Of a stretch of 64,000 nucleotides of DNA, positions 41,649-50,441 are shown in pieces; within the stretch, counting starts at the first letter, position 1; each line of letters begins with the position of its first letter. The position numbers and the translations under genes are program-made. The stretch is from the NCBI RefSeq assembly GCF_006443685.1, contig NZ_VFYP01000001.1:434001-498000 (forward strand), in the 5' to 3' direction. The notes below the pieces were generated by a model. The model did not search any database and was not told the DNA's origin. It saw only the letters and a list, made by a program, of their open reading frames with translations. This DNA is from Rhizobium glycinendophyticum. Lineage in GTDB: Bacteria > Pseudomonadota > Alphaproteobacteria > Rhizobiales > Rhizobiaceae.

Positions 41649-42206
41649 TTACTCGAACTCCCCCGCAAACCGCCCAAACGCCGCCAGCAAATCCCCCAGT
41701 CGCTTGGCTGTAGCCTCGTCCGTCAGCTTGCCCTCCGCGTCGAACAGCGTATGCGCCCGCGACACCATCAGGCGTTTCTCCGAAAACACCCGGCAGCCAA
41801 GCGTATGCAGGACCGAGAGCCAGGCATTCTGGCTGAGCAGCGTGCCGAAATTGCCGGGTGAAGCGCCGACCAGGGCGAAGGGCTTGCCGCCGAAGACCTT
41901 GGCTGTGTCAGAGGAGGGGCGCGACAGCCAGTCGATGGCGTTCTTGAAGGGGCCGGGAATGCCGTTATTGTATTCGGGGGTGAACAGGATCACGCCGTCG
42001 GCGGCGATGATCTTGTCTTTCAGCGCCGTGACGGCAGCCGGGATGCCTTCGGCCTCTTCCAGATCGCCGTCATAAAGCGGAATGCCATGGATGCCCGCAG
42101 CCTCCAGCGTATAGCCTTCGCCCTTGATCTCTGTCGCGGCCCTGAGAAGCGCCGTGTTGAGCGAGCCCTTGCGCAGGCTTCCCGAAATGCCGAGCAGTGT
42201 CACCAT
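41649..42206 (-). CDS. NADPH-dependent FMN reductase family protein
   Basis: A 185-residue flavodoxin-fold reductase (chromate/quinone reductase type). The FMN phosphate loop is GISGSLRKGSLNTALLR (residues 5-21), and the pyrimidine/isoalloxazine contact region is FTPEYNNGIPGPFKNAIDWLSR. Such enzymes reduce quinones by two electrons or azo dyes. GAGG before the ATG at 42206 supports the start. It is divergent from the dioxygenase-hydrolase fusion gene across 54 nt, which matches the quinone-detoxification theme of Bacillus mhq genes. Confidence 0.88.
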   Translation of the reverse strand: MVTLLGISGSLRKGSLNTALLRAATEIKGEGYTLEAAGIHGIPLYDGDLEEAEGIPAAVTALKDKIIAADGVILFTPEYNNGIPGPFKNAIDWLSRPSSDTAKVFGGKPFALVGASPGNFGTLLSQNAWLSVLHTLGCRVFSEKRLMVSRAHTLFDAEGKLTDEATAKRLGDLLAAFGRFAGEFE

Positions 42207-42260
42207 GGTCTTTTCCTCGTCTCGATTTGTTGTAAGGGAGGGTAGAACAGGGAGACGACC

Positions 42261-43808
42261 ATGACCAGCGGCCTGCACCACATCACGGCAATAACCCGCA
42301 AGATCCAGGCCAATGTCGACTTCTACTGCGGCTTCTTGGGGTTGCGCCTCGTCAAGCGCACCGGCGGCTTCGAGGATGCGGCACAGCTGCATCTCTTCTA
42401 TGGGGATGCGGTGGCAAGCCCCGGCTCGCTCGTGTCATTTCTTGCTTGGGAGGACGGCTCTCCGGGCCGCGTTGGTCACGGTGCGGCAAGCGAGATCGCC
42501 TTTGCCATTCGCCCTCAGGCGTTCGGCTTTTGGCTGACCCGGGCGCTGCAATCGGGAATTGGAACCGAAGGTCCGGCGATGGAGTTCGGCGAGCCGGTGC
42601 TGCGGCTGAAAGATCCCGATGGTATCATCGTCAAGCTTGTGGGGACCGAGGCGGTCAAGGGCGGCACGCCCTGGAACGCACGTGGCATCGAGACTGACGA
42701 CGCGATCATCGCCCTGCGCGGGGCGACGCTTCTGTCCGAGCATACGACCGAAACGACAGGTTTTCTGGCGCGCCATGGCGGGTTTGTGCCTGTGGAAACG
42801 GCCGGCAGCATCACCCGCATGATATCGCAGAGCGGCCAGATCCTCGATATTAGGGACGCGACCGGTTTCTGGCCGGCAGCACCTGGCACCGGCGCCATCG
42901 ATCACGTGGCACTGCGCCTGCCCGATGTCGCCGCCGTGGATGCCGAGGTCGCGTCGCTGGCGAGCGAGGGGATCGATGCGGTCAACGTGCATGACCGCAA
43001 GTATTTCTATTCGCTATATGTCCGCGAGCCGGCCGGAGGCCTGATCGAACTGGCGACGGATGATGGTCAGGGCTTTTCCATTGATGAACCCCTGGAGGTG
43101 CTCGGAACCACCCTCTTCATTCCCGATCATTTTCGCCTGCGCCGCGAGGATATCGTGCCCATGCTGCCGCAGTTCGGTTTACCCGGCGAGCCGCGCATCC
43201 TCTATCGCGACCTGCCTTTCGTCTATCGAATCCACGAGACTGACGCCCCGGATGGCTCAACCCTGATGCTGTTGCACGGGACAGGGGGTAACGAAGCGAG
43301 CCTCCTGCCGCTCGGCCGCAAGATCCGGCCGGCAGCCACCCTGATCGGGTTGCGCGGTCGCGCAACGGAAGAGGGTGTCGCGCGCTTCTTCCGCCGCTTC
43401 GGGCCACTTGAGTTCGACCAGGCAGACATCCGTGCGGAAGCGGACGCCTTCGCGGCCTTTGTCGAGCAGGCGGTTGAGGCTTATGGGCTGGCGGCGCAAG
43501 AGACGGCCTATCTCGGTTATTCGAACGGGGCCAATCTCCTGGCTGCGGCAATGCTGCTGCATCCGGGTCTCGTGCGCCGAGCCGTCCTGATCCGCCCGGT
43601 GCCGGTGCTGGATCCCTGGCCAGAGACAGACCTTCGGGGAAGTGATATCCTGATCCTTGCTGGAAGCGAAGACCCTTACCATGCGCGCTCAGTTCGCCTT
43701 GCAGACGGTCTGCAGGCGCTTGGGGCCAAAGTGACGCTGGAGGATGTCGACGCCGGTCACGAACTCTCCGGCGAGGACACGCTGCGCGCCGCCGCCTTCT
43801 TGCGCTGA
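42261..43808 (+). CDS. Ring-cleaving dioxygenase fused to alpha/beta hydrolase (MhqO-MhqD type)
   Basis: A 515-residue fusion. Residues 1-300 hold two vicinal-oxygen-chelate modules of a glyoxalase/bleomycin fold (LHHITA with His6-His7, DHVALRLPD and GGLIELATDDG give the expected metal ligands). Residues 320-515 are a phospholipase/carboxylesterase-like hydrolase, with Ser421 in LGYSNGAN, Asp in AGSEDPYH and His in DAGHELSGED. In Bacillus, MhqO and MhqD are separate proteins in one quinone-stress operon. Here both activities sit in one chain, next to a divergent FMN reductase. Its 3' end overlaps the convergent glycosyltransferase gene by 52 nt. Confidence 0.88.
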   Translation: MTSGLHHITAITRKIQANVDFYCGFLGLRLVKRTGGFEDAAQLHLFYGDAVASPGSLVSFLAWEDGSPGRVGHGAASEIAFAIRPQAFGFWLTRALQSGIGTEGPAMEFGEPVLRLKDPDGIIVKLVGTEAVKGGTPWNARGIETDDAIIALRGATLLSEHTTETTGFLARHGGFVPVETAGSITRMISQSGQILDIRDATGFWPAAPGTGAIDHVALRLPDVAAVDAEVASLASEGIDAVNVHDRKYFYSLYVREPAGGLIELATDDGQGFSIDEPLEVLGTTLFIPDHFRLRREDIVPMLPQFGLPGEPRILYRDLPFVYRIHETDAPDGSTLMLLHGTGGNEASLLPLGRKIRPAATLIGLRGRATEEGVARFFRRFGPLEFDQADIRAEADAFAAFVEQAVEAYGLAAQETAYLGYSNGANLLAAAMLLHPGLVRRAVLIRPVPVLDPWPETDLRGSDILILAGSEDPYHARSVRLADGLQALGAKVTLEDVDAGHELSGEDTLRAAAFLR

Positions 43809-45757
43809 TCCATCGCCAAGCGGCTGGGGCTGTGGGGCGTCTTGTTCCAGTAGAAGGGGCGCAGACGCAGCTCCACCACGGCTTTCCAGGCGGCCAGAGA
43901 GACGGACATCCAGTAAACCGGGATCATCAGCCATTTCCACCCCATGCCCTGCTTCTCGCGGTCCGTCATCGGTGTGGCGCCGAGCGCGAAGAAGACCGTG
44001 TAGCTGCCGATGATGTTGACGATGTCGATGCCGAGCATCATCGAGGTGAACAGGCCGGGCTGAGGGGCGGGGATCTTCAAGAGGGACAGGATCGAGAGGG
44101 TCACAAAGATCAGCATGCCGGGATGGCTGAGTGCCGCGACCAGCATGCCGCCGACAAGCAGTTGAAAGACCAGAAAGGAAAGCCAGCCCATGTCCCGGCC
44201 TGTGCGAAGCGGATGGCGCATCAGCACCAGCCAGGTTTGCAGCCAGCCCTTGTACCAGCGGGTTCGCTGTCCGAGCCACACTTTGAATGAAACGGGAGCG
44301 TCTTCCAGTGTGGGTAAGGTGATGGTCGAAGCGTGATAGCCCATACGATGAAGTCGCATGCCGAGATCGGCATCCTCCGTCACGTTGAACGGATCCCAGC
44401 CGCCGCTGTCGATCAACACCCGGGTGCGGAAATGATTGGACGTTCCCCCGAGCGGCAACGGCATGCGATGAAAGCCGAGCGCCGGCAGAAGACGGCGAAA
44501 CAGGGCGGAATATTCGAGCGCGAAGATGGCGCTGATCCAGCTTTCGCCGGCATTGGCGATCACCAGCGGCGCCTGCAGGCAGGCGAGTTCCGGCGGGCCT
44601 AAGCGAAAGGCGTGATAGGCTTCGCGCAGTTGCTGCGGATGCGGGCGGTCCTCTGCGTCGTAGATGGTGAGGAATTCGCCGCGCGCACCCGCAAGCGCAT
44701 AGGTGAGCGCCTTCGGTTTCGTCCGCGGCGCCAGCGCCGGAACCTCGACAACCTCGATATGCGGCCCGGGCTTGGCGGCACGAATGGCGGCCAAGGTCTC
44801 TTCATCATCCGCCTCGCAGACGAGCTTGATGTCGAGCCGGCTCTTCGGCCAGTCCAACGTATTAAGGGCTGCCAGCAATTGCGGCACGACAGCCGCCTCC
44901 CTGTAGATCGCCACCATCACGGTGTAGACCGGAAGCCGCCCCGTCTCCGCCTCCAGCACAGCCCGGCGCGGCGGGTTCTTTCGGCCATAGGCCACCACCA
45001 TCAGCCGGAGGAAGAGCCCGCCAAGATGGAAGACGGACAACAGCATGTGAATGATGGCGAGACACAGGAGGGGCGCGAGCATGGCCGAAAGGCTCACGAC
45101 GCAGAGAAAGAGGCCTGCAACAAAGCCCTGGTCGCCGGTCACCACCAGCCGGGCGGAATTCGGCCGGGCCGTGTCAAATAGCTGGTGCACCGCCAATCTC
45201 GCACGTCGGTCCTGCCCGACCTGCCATACGGCGCGCCGAAGGGCAGTCGGCGTGGTGATTACCATCTCCTCTGCAAAACGGTCGCTTCGCTGCAAACGCG
45301 CGCGCATGCTTTCCATTGACGTGATGCAGGGCACGATGGCCATGACCGGCGGCCGATCGGGATAATAGAGTCGCAACAGGCGCGGTTCGGTCAGCTGACT
45401 GTCGATCGCCCGATGGTCGACCACGAGGTCAGGTGAAATTTCGGCCAGGAAGGACAGGCCATACATGCGCGCCAGACCGGCGAAGTAGGCGTCTTCCTCC
45501 ACATCGCCGCTCTTCAGCAGCTCTTCCTCAATGGTCGTCCCGGTCTCTAGAGCGCGCCTGATCATGCGCGCGAGGAGCGGTTTGGATATGCCGAGAGAAT
45601 GGAGAAGCCGCGCCTCGGCCTCAAGGTTCGATAGGGGACGTTCCAAACCGGCCGGCTGGCTTTCGCCTGACCCGTTCTCATGTGATGCAGAAGCATTGCG
45701 CACGGCGACGAGCCGCGGGCCGTATTCCCTCGTCCACACCAAACTGATACACGTCAC
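43757..45757 (-). CDS. GT2 processive glycosyltransferase with MshEN-like N-terminal domain
   Basis: A protein of up to 666 residues. The N-terminal 180 residues resemble the MshEN/T2SSE_N fold (LLHSLGISKPLLARMIRRAL...), which binds c-di-GMP in other proteins. Two membrane helices follow (about residues 210-260), then a cellulose-synthase-like GT2 domain with YDAEDRPH, a VTEDADLG and QRTRWYKGW (the D, DxD and QxxRW motifs), and further helices. It probably polymerises an exopolysaccharide under c-di-GMP control. The start is uncertain: a GTG at 45757 is used because no ATG occurs before the MshEN region. The gene is divergent from the binding protein at 45788. Confidence 0.8.
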   Translation of the reverse strand: MTCISLVWTREYGPRLVAVRNASASHENGSGESQPAGLERPLSNLEAEARLLHSLGISKPLLARMIRRALETGTTIEEELLKSGDVEEDAYFAGLARMYGLSFLAEISPDLVVDHRAIDSQLTEPRLLRLYYPDRPPVMAIVPCITSMESMRARLQRSDRFAEEMVITTPTALRRAVWQVGQDRRARLAVHQLFDTARPNSARLVVTGDQGFVAGLFLCVVSLSAMLAPLLCLAIIHMLLSVFHLGGLFLRLMVVAYGRKNPPRRAVLEAETGRLPVYTVMVAIYREAAVVPQLLAALNTLDWPKSRLDIKLVCEADDEETLAAIRAAKPGPHIEVVEVPALAPRTKPKALTYALAGARGEFLTIYDAEDRPHPQQLREAYHAFRLGPPELACLQAPLVIANAGESWISAIFALEYSALFRRLLPALGFHRMPLPLGGTSNHFRTRVLIDSGGWDPFNVTEDADLGMRLHRMGYHASTITLPTLEDAPVSFKVWLGQRTRWYKGWLQTWLVLMRHPLRTGRDMGWLSFLVFQLLVGGMLVAALSHPGMLIFVTLSILSLLKIPAPQPGLFTSMMLGIDIVNIIGSYTVFFALGATPMTDREKQGMGWKWLMIPVYWMSVSLAAWKAVVELRLRPFYWNKTPHSPSRLAMDQRKKAAARSVSSPESS

Positions 45758-45787
45758 CGGATCACGACGACGCCCCCACTCACCCGG

Positions 45788-46675
45788 TTGATGATGATAG
45801 AGATGCGCGTAAAAGTTACATCCCTAGATTTTAAAGGGTTGTGCCAGGGGCTGGCGTTGCTGTCCCTTGTCCTCGTCCTGCAGGTCGGCCAGGCTCAGGC
45901 TCAGCCGGCAGATCTGCCCGTGCTCTTCGATGCGCGTGAAAGGCTTGTGCGTCCGGATGTGAACGGCATGCTGCGTCTGCGCTTCCTGACAACCACGGAT
46001 TTTCCGCCCTTCAATTTCATTGACCAGGCCGACCGTCTGTCCGGCTTCCATGTCGATCTTGCCCGCGCGCTTTGCGAAGAGCTGGCGATGCAGGCGCGCT
46101 GCCAGATCCAGGCGCTGCCTTACGAGCAACTCGCCGATGCCCTGGACGCGGGGCAAGGCGAGGCAGTCCTTGCGGGCGTTGCGGTGACGCCTGAGTTGCG
46201 TAAGCGGTTCCGGTTTACGCGTCCTTACCTGCTTTTGCCTGCCCGCTTCCTCGTCGACCGAAAACAGCATCCTGCCGGGACCGGTGCGCAAGATCTCTTC
46301 GGTCGCCCTGTCGGAGTCGTTGAAGATACAGCCCATGCGGCGATGTTGAAGACCTTCTTCCCCGACATCCGCGCTGTTCCGTTCAAGGATCGGGACACGC
46401 TGATGGAGGCACTGAGAGACAAGCGGATCGATGCGGTTTTCGCCGACGCGCTGCAACTCTCCTTCTGGATGCAGAGCTCGGCCGCTGGCAATTGCTGTGC
46501 CTTCCTCGACGGTGCCTATCTTTCGGAAAGCCATCTGGGTGAAGGCATGACCATCATGGTCGCAGGCAAGGACGACAGCCTTGCTGCAGCGCTTGAAAGT
46601 ACGCTGGCCGCTCTGTCGAAGAACGGGCGGCTGGAAGAAATCTACCTACGGTATTTCCCGGCCGGCCTTTATTGA
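45788..46675 (+). CDS. Periplasmic substrate-binding protein, amino-acid (PBPb) type
   Basis: A secreted family-3 binding protein of about 290 residues. After a signal peptide (hydrophobic LALLSLVLVLQVGQAQA) the mature part shows TTDFPPFNFID and FHVDLARALCEEL, typical of bacterial extracellular solute-binding domains. No permease or ATPase is adjacent, so it may act alone, for example as a sensor partner of the divergent glycosyltransferase. The start is uncertain: a TTG at 45788, two ATGs just after it and an ATG at 45803 are possible; the signal peptide is kept by all. Four cysteines may form disulfides. Confidence 0.75.
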   Translation: MMMIEMRVKVTSLDFKGLCQGLALLSLVLVLQVGQAQAQPADLPVLFDARERLVRPDVNGMLRLRFLTTTDFPPFNFIDQADRLSGFHVDLARALCEELAMQARCQIQALPYEQLADALDAGQGEAVLAGVAVTPELRKRFRFTRPYLLLPARFLVDRKQHPAGTGAQDLFGRPVGVVEDTAHAAMLKTFFPDIRAVPFKDRDTLMEALRDKRIDAVFADALQLSFWMQSSAAGNCCAFLDGAYLSESHLGEGMTIMVAGKDDSLAAALESTLAALSKNGRLEEIYLRYFPAGLY

Positions 46676-46698
46676 GCTTGGACTCCGGCCGAGCCCCG

Positions 46699-47112
46699 TC
46701 AGGCCCGCCGATAGCGGGCAGAGGCACTGCGCTCCAGGGCCGCGCAAGTAAGCTTGTCTAGGTCGAAGCGGTCGCGCAACAATTGCAGCAGGCGCAGTTC
46801 TTCCGGCTTGACCGACAGGTCGACGGCAATGATTTCCACTGCCAGCGCATAGGCCGTTTCCCGCAGCCATTCCGGCAGCGCGTCGCGGATCGTCTCCAGC
46901 GCAATATCAAGACCTTCCGGCCCCGAAAGAAGCTTCGCGCAGCGCTGCGAGACCTCGATCAACTGGTCCTTCTCGAAGTCATCGAAGACGGGAAGGATGT
47001 CGATCAGCTGGCCGATACGCGTGAGTTCGGTTTCGGCCATGGCATTGTCGACCGCAGACGCCATCACCATGACGAAGATCAGGGCTTCTTGCGGGGAAAC
47101 GTGGTTGTTCAT
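46699..47112 (-). CDS. TerB-like cytoplasmic protein
   Basis: A 137-residue, mostly helical protein of the TerB/DUF533-like tellurite-resistance fold. It has an acidic helix near the N-terminus (MVMASAVDNAMAETELTRIGQ), a middle region with EVSQRCAKLL, and a C-terminal KPEELRLLQLLRDRFDLD. TerB domains bind metal ions and scaffold membrane stress complexes. No other ter genes lie nearby, so a general stress role is more likely than tellurite resistance. The ATG at 47112 is preferred over a longer frame. Confidence 0.75.
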   Translation of the reverse strand: MNNHVSPQEALIFVMVMASAVDNAMAETELTRIGQLIDILPVFDDFEKDQLIEVSQRCAKLLSGPEGLDIALETIRDALPEWLRETAYALAVEIIAVDLSVKPEELRLLQLLRDRFDLDKLTCAALERSASARYRRA

Positions 47113-47250
47113 CTGTCTTTTGTTCCTGTTGGCTGGCGAAAGAGTAGGGAGCATGACGACCCGTTTCAAGCAATGCCGCAGCCTTTCGGCCTAGGACGGC
47201 AAAGGCGCGGCTCGGAGGGACGCGGTGCAGCACAGTGGAATGGGTTGGTG

Positions 47251-47973
47251 CTAGCGTACGGCATCACCAAAAAGCCCGCGTCTTTCGGCGCGGGCGATTT
47301 CGGTGAGGGAGGCAAGAGAGGAGGTCGGCTCTGCCTCCGCCCATCCCTGTTTGGCAAGCCAGGCAGAGACGTCCTGCAGGCCGATCCAGCAGCGCGTGCG
47401 GATCTCGCCCGTCCACACCGTGCTGGCGGCTTCGCAGGCGAGTGAACGGTTGCGGATGAACAGACGCTGCTGAGTTCTGGCCATCACCCCGCAAGCCCAC
47501 TGGCTGCCTCCGGAATCCGGACAGCTGCGTTCGAGCGTCGTGGGGGTGACATCGAGCAGTCGGATGGTCTGCGCCGTGCCGAAGCTGATCAAGCCTGCCT
47601 GGAGACTGGTCGGCCGGTGCAGGAGGACAACCGCGGCCCTGGCCCGCTTGGGCGGGTCGGCACGCGGCATCCGCGCCTCGATCCGTTCCAGGTTCTCGGC
47701 ATCAGCAAAGGCCGGTGAGGCGAATTGCTGCGGCTCGATGGCCCGGACCCGACGAGATGGCTCAAGGACCGCATCTGGAGACGACGTCCCGGCATCAGCC
47801 GGCGGCGCGGCACTGACATCCGGCAAGTCAAGCTCTGCCGGGTCGGGAACGTCGAGGTCCTGCATGTCGTAATCAACGGGATCCTCACGGAAGCTCTGGC
47901 CCGCAGTGACCACGAGAAAACCCCAGATGAGAAGGCCGATCACGCCCAGGATGATGGTGACGGTCCGTCGCAT
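47251..47973 (-). CDS. Membrane-anchored nuclease-like (SNase-like) protein
   Basis: A 240-residue protein. One N-terminal membrane helix (about residues 5-25, TVTIILGVIGLLIWGFLVV) is followed by a Pro/Asp-rich linker and a thermonuclease-like domain (IRLLDVTPTT, CPDSGGSQWACG, GWAEAEPTSS, RAERRGLFG). Two of the usual catalytic acids and arginines are not clear, so the domain may have lost nuclease activity. The start is ATG 47973. It follows the S24-type repressor gene by 12 nt on the same strand and probably shares its transcript. Confidence 0.72.
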   Translation of the reverse strand: MRRTVTIILGVIGLLIWGFLVVTAGQSFREDPVDYDMQDLDVPDPAELDLPDVSAAPPADAGTSSPDAVLEPSRRVRAIEPQQFASPAFADAENLERIEARMPRADPPKRARAAVVLLHRPTSLQAGLISFGTAQTIRLLDVTPTTLERSCPDSGGSQWACGVMARTQQRLFIRNRSLACEAASTVWTGEIRTRCWIGLQDVSAWLAKQGWAEAEPTSSLASLTEIARAERRGLFGDAVR

Positions 47974-47985
47974 AGGTTCCAATTC

Positions 47986-48654
47986 CTACTGGCTGGCCCA
48001 GATGATCCGCGCCACCCATTCCACATCGCTCATCTCGAGACTGCGCGGCGGATGCTCCGGATTGAGCGACTGCAACTCGATCGTCTTGGCGCTCTGCCGG
48101 GCAAGGATCTTGGCCATCACCTCGCCTTCGCGGGTCTTGACCACGACGCGGTCGCCGCGCCTGACCTGAGCACCCGGCTCGACGATCAGGATGTCACCGT
48201 CGCGATAGAGCGGCTTCATGCTCTCGCCCTGAACTTCGAGCGCATAGACGCCGTTGTTGCGCCCGGGCGCTGCCGGAAACTCGACCAGATCCCAGCCCTG
48301 GCCGGCGGGAAATCCGCCGTCGTCGAAAAACCCGCCCGCACCCGCCTGGGCCATGCCGAGCAGGGGGATCGAGCTCGCCTGCGGCGGGAAAGATCCCTCC
48401 GGCAACTGGTTTCCGCGCAGGCTGTCCGGCGACACGTAGCGCATGAACTGGTCGAGGCTGGCGCCGGTTGCCTCCAGCACCTTGGAGATGGATTCGGTGG
48501 AGGGCCAGCGCATGCGGCCGTCGGCGCCGACGCGCTTGGACTTGTTGAACGAGGTTGGGTCGAGCCCAGCACGGCGTGCGAGACCGGAAGGCGTCAGCGC
48601 GTGCTGCTCCGCCAGCCTGTCAATCGCGGCCCATATGCTGTCATGCGAAAGCAT
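47986..48654 (-). CDS. S24/LexA-like repressor with HTH
   Basis: A 222-residue regulator. The N-terminal HTH (residues 1-75, LARRAGLDPTSFNKSKR) is followed by an S24-type peptidase-like domain with the nucleophile Ser in VQGESMKPLYRDGD and the Lys in VVVKTREGEVMAK. Proteins of this shape (CI-like or LexA-like) cut themselves on RecA activation; many chromosomal rhizobial copies act as simple regulators. The ATG at 48654 has AGGTGGGG upstream. It is directly upstream of the nuclease-like membrane protein and may control it. Confidence 0.8.
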   Translation of the reverse strand: MLSHDSIWAAIDRLAEQHALTPSGLARRAGLDPTSFNKSKRVGADGRMRWPSTESISKVLEATGASLDQFMRYVSPDSLRGNQLPEGSFPPQASSIPLLGMAQAGAGGFFDDGGFPAGQGWDLVEFPAAPGRNNGVYALEVQGESMKPLYRDGDILIVEPGAQVRRGDRVVVKTREGEVMAKILARQSAKTIELQSLNPEHPPRSLEMSDVEWVARIIWASQ

Positions 48655-48777
48655 TTTTCGCGCCCCACCTTTAACCGGCAGGTCGGATGGGTCCTGTCCG
48701 GCAGTCGCCAGAACCATACTGGAGCGGAAACGCCGAGTAAAGCGAAAAGGAATAAAATCCTCAACAATGGAGGTTGA

Positions 48778-49425
48778 TCAGGCCACCATCGCCATGTTGA
48801 TCTTGCCGAGCTGGATGACCGCCTGGGTCCGGCTGTCGACCTTGAGCTTCAAGAGGATGGCCGAGACATGGGCCTTGATCGTCGCTTCGGATACCCCCAG
48901 CTCATAGGCAATCTGCTTGTTGAGCAGGCCTTCGCCCAGCATGCCGAGCACGCGGCTCTGCTGTGGCGTGAGCGTGCGCAGGCGGTTGATCAGATCGGCG
49001 ACATCAGGGTCGGTCTCCTGCCCACCGGTATAACTGGCGGGCGTTGCGATATCGCCTTCCAGAACCGACTGGATTCCAGCCCGGATGTCCTCGATCCCGG
49101 CCGATTTCGAGATGAAGCCGGAGGCGCCGAGCTCCAGTGCGCGGCGGATGGTGACGGGATCGTCGGTCGCAGACACGATGACCAGCGGCAGGCTGGCGAA
49201 TTCGGCCCGAAGCGCCATCAGGCCGGAAAAGCCGGAGACGCCCGGCATGGCAAGATCGAGCAGCATGAGATCGGCATCGGGATGACTGGCGGCCGCCTTG
49301 CGCGCCGCCTCGAAATCGCCCGCCTCAATGATGGTCTGGTTTCCGTCTATGCCCGTGACCGCCTGGCGCAGGGCGCCGCGAAACAGCGGATGATCGTCAG
49401 CGATGATGAAGGTCGATGCAGCCAT
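48778..49425 (-). CDS. NarL/FixJ-family response regulator
   Basis: A 215-residue response regulator. The receiver domain starts FIIADDHPLFRGAL, with phospho-acceptor Asp in MLLDLAMPG and Lys in FISKSAG. The C-terminal LuxR-type HTH (about residues 145-210) includes LTPQQSRVLGMLGEG and VSEATIKAHVSAI. No histidine kinase is adjacent, so it is an orphan in this window. The ATG at 49425 has GGAGGGGG upstream. Related rhizobial regulators act in light, stress or nutrient pathways, but no specific role can be assigned. Confidence 0.85.
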   Translation of the reverse strand: MAASTFIIADDHPLFRGALRQAVTGIDGNQTIIEAGDFEAARKAAASHPDADLMLLDLAMPGVSGFSGLMALRAEFASLPLVIVSATDDPVTIRRALELGASGFISKSAGIEDIRAGIQSVLEGDIATPASYTGGQETDPDVADLINRLRTLTPQQSRVLGMLGEGLLNKQIAYELGVSEATIKAHVSAILLKLKVDSRTQAVIQLGKINMAMVA

Positions 49426-49544
49426 GTCAAAGCCCCCTCCCAAGAGCGTTGTCATTTGCGCGTGATCGCGTCTTCATCTTTTAGCGCTTGCTGCGGCACT
49501 AGACAATGGTTGTGCGACGATTGGCACACGCGGTGCCATGCGCG

Positions 49545-49979
49545 TCAGGTTCTGTCGGGCGCGGGCTTGTTCTCTTCGCCCCGGAATTCTTGCACCAGGT
49601 TGAAGAAGGCGCGCATGAAGCGTTCCATGATGCCGATCGATCGGTCGATTTCCGCATCGCTCGGCAAGGGGGCGCTGGCGGCCGGGCGTCCGCTCGCCAG
49701 TTGCTGCTCCAGTGCCTCCACGCGCTTCTCCAGTCGGGCGAGATCGGCATCGTAGGCCGCACGTTCATCGGCGCCCATCCGGCAGGTCAGAGTGCCTTCA
49801 GCCTCGGTGCAAAGCGTAACCGCTCCGGTCTGGCGGTCGAGCCGGACGAAGCCGCTATCGGATTTTTCCAATGTGTAGCGGTCGGCGACACCGTCCTGAG
49901 CCAGGACCGGTGCGGCGAACCGCAATGGAGCGAGACTTGTGACCGCGAGCAGCAGAATTGCGGGTTGGGAAAAACGCAT
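49545..49979 (-). CDS. Exported coiled-coil protein, unknown function
   Basis: A 144-residue protein with a Sec signal peptide (residues 1-27, ending VLA-QD) and a region with a short Cys pair (TLCTEAEGTLTCRMG). A coiled coil (LARLEKRVEALEQQLAS) and a polar tail follow. The ATG at 49979 has AGGAGG 6 nt upstream, a strong site. It is divergent from the DUF952 gene. I do not recognise the family, although similar small periplasmic proteins occur in other rhizobia. Confidence 0.7.
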   Translation of the reverse strand: MRFSQPAILLLAVTSLAPLRFAAPVLAQDGVADRYTLEKSDSGFVRLDRQTGAVTLCTEAEGTLTCRMGADERAAYDADLARLEKRVEALEQQLASGRPAASAPLPSDAEIDRSIGIMERFMRAFFNLVQEFRGEENKPAPDRT

Positions 49980-50084
49980 GGTGACCTCCTCTTGATCGGG
50001 ACCGCAGGCCTGCGGCGTGGACATTTGGCGCGGTTTCCGGCAAACCGCAGCCCGACGCCTGATCAACGAGAGAGGAGCCGGACC

Positions 50085-50438
50085 GTGGTGAAAACCATAT
50101 ACAAGATCGTGCCGCAGGAATTGTGGCGACAAGCCCGGCAAGAAGGTGTTTTCCGGGGCGCTCCGATCGACCTGAAGGACGGCTACATCCATTTCTCCAC
50201 CGGGTCACAGGCCGTGGAGACGGCGCGGCTGCATTTTTCCGGCGAAGCGGACCTTGTGCTGGTGGCGGTGGATGCGGGTGTCTTTGGCGAGGCCTTGAAA
50301 TGGGAACCGTCGCGCGGCGGCGATCTTTTCCCGCATCTGTTCGCCGATCTGCCGCTCGATGCCGTGCTCTGGGAAAAGCCGCTGCCGCTCGGGGCTGATG
50401 GCGTCCACGTATTTCCCGCCGACATGAAGGAGGCTTGA
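50085..50438 (+). CDS. DUF952 family protein
   Basis: A 117-residue DUF952 protein. Conserved features are IYKIVPQELWRQA at the N-terminus, DLKDGYIHFSTGSQAVETA in the middle and LPLDAVLWEKPLP near the end. The domain is related to glutathione S-transferase-like or ADP-ribosyl-like folds in databases, but no activity is established. The start is a GTG at 50085 with AGGAG 7 nt upstream. It is 3 nt before pyrD and probably shares its transcript. Confidence 0.85.
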   Translation: MVKTIYKIVPQELWRQARQEGVFRGAPIDLKDGYIHFSTGSQAVETARLHFSGEADLVLVAVDAGVFGEALKWEPSRGGDLFPHLFADLPLDAVLWEKPLPLGADGVHVFPADMKEA

Positions 50439-50441
50439 CCG

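Noticed and set aside
46699..47112. Tellurite resistance operon
   Set aside because: Only one TerB-like gene is present and no terA, terC, terD or terZ lies nearby.
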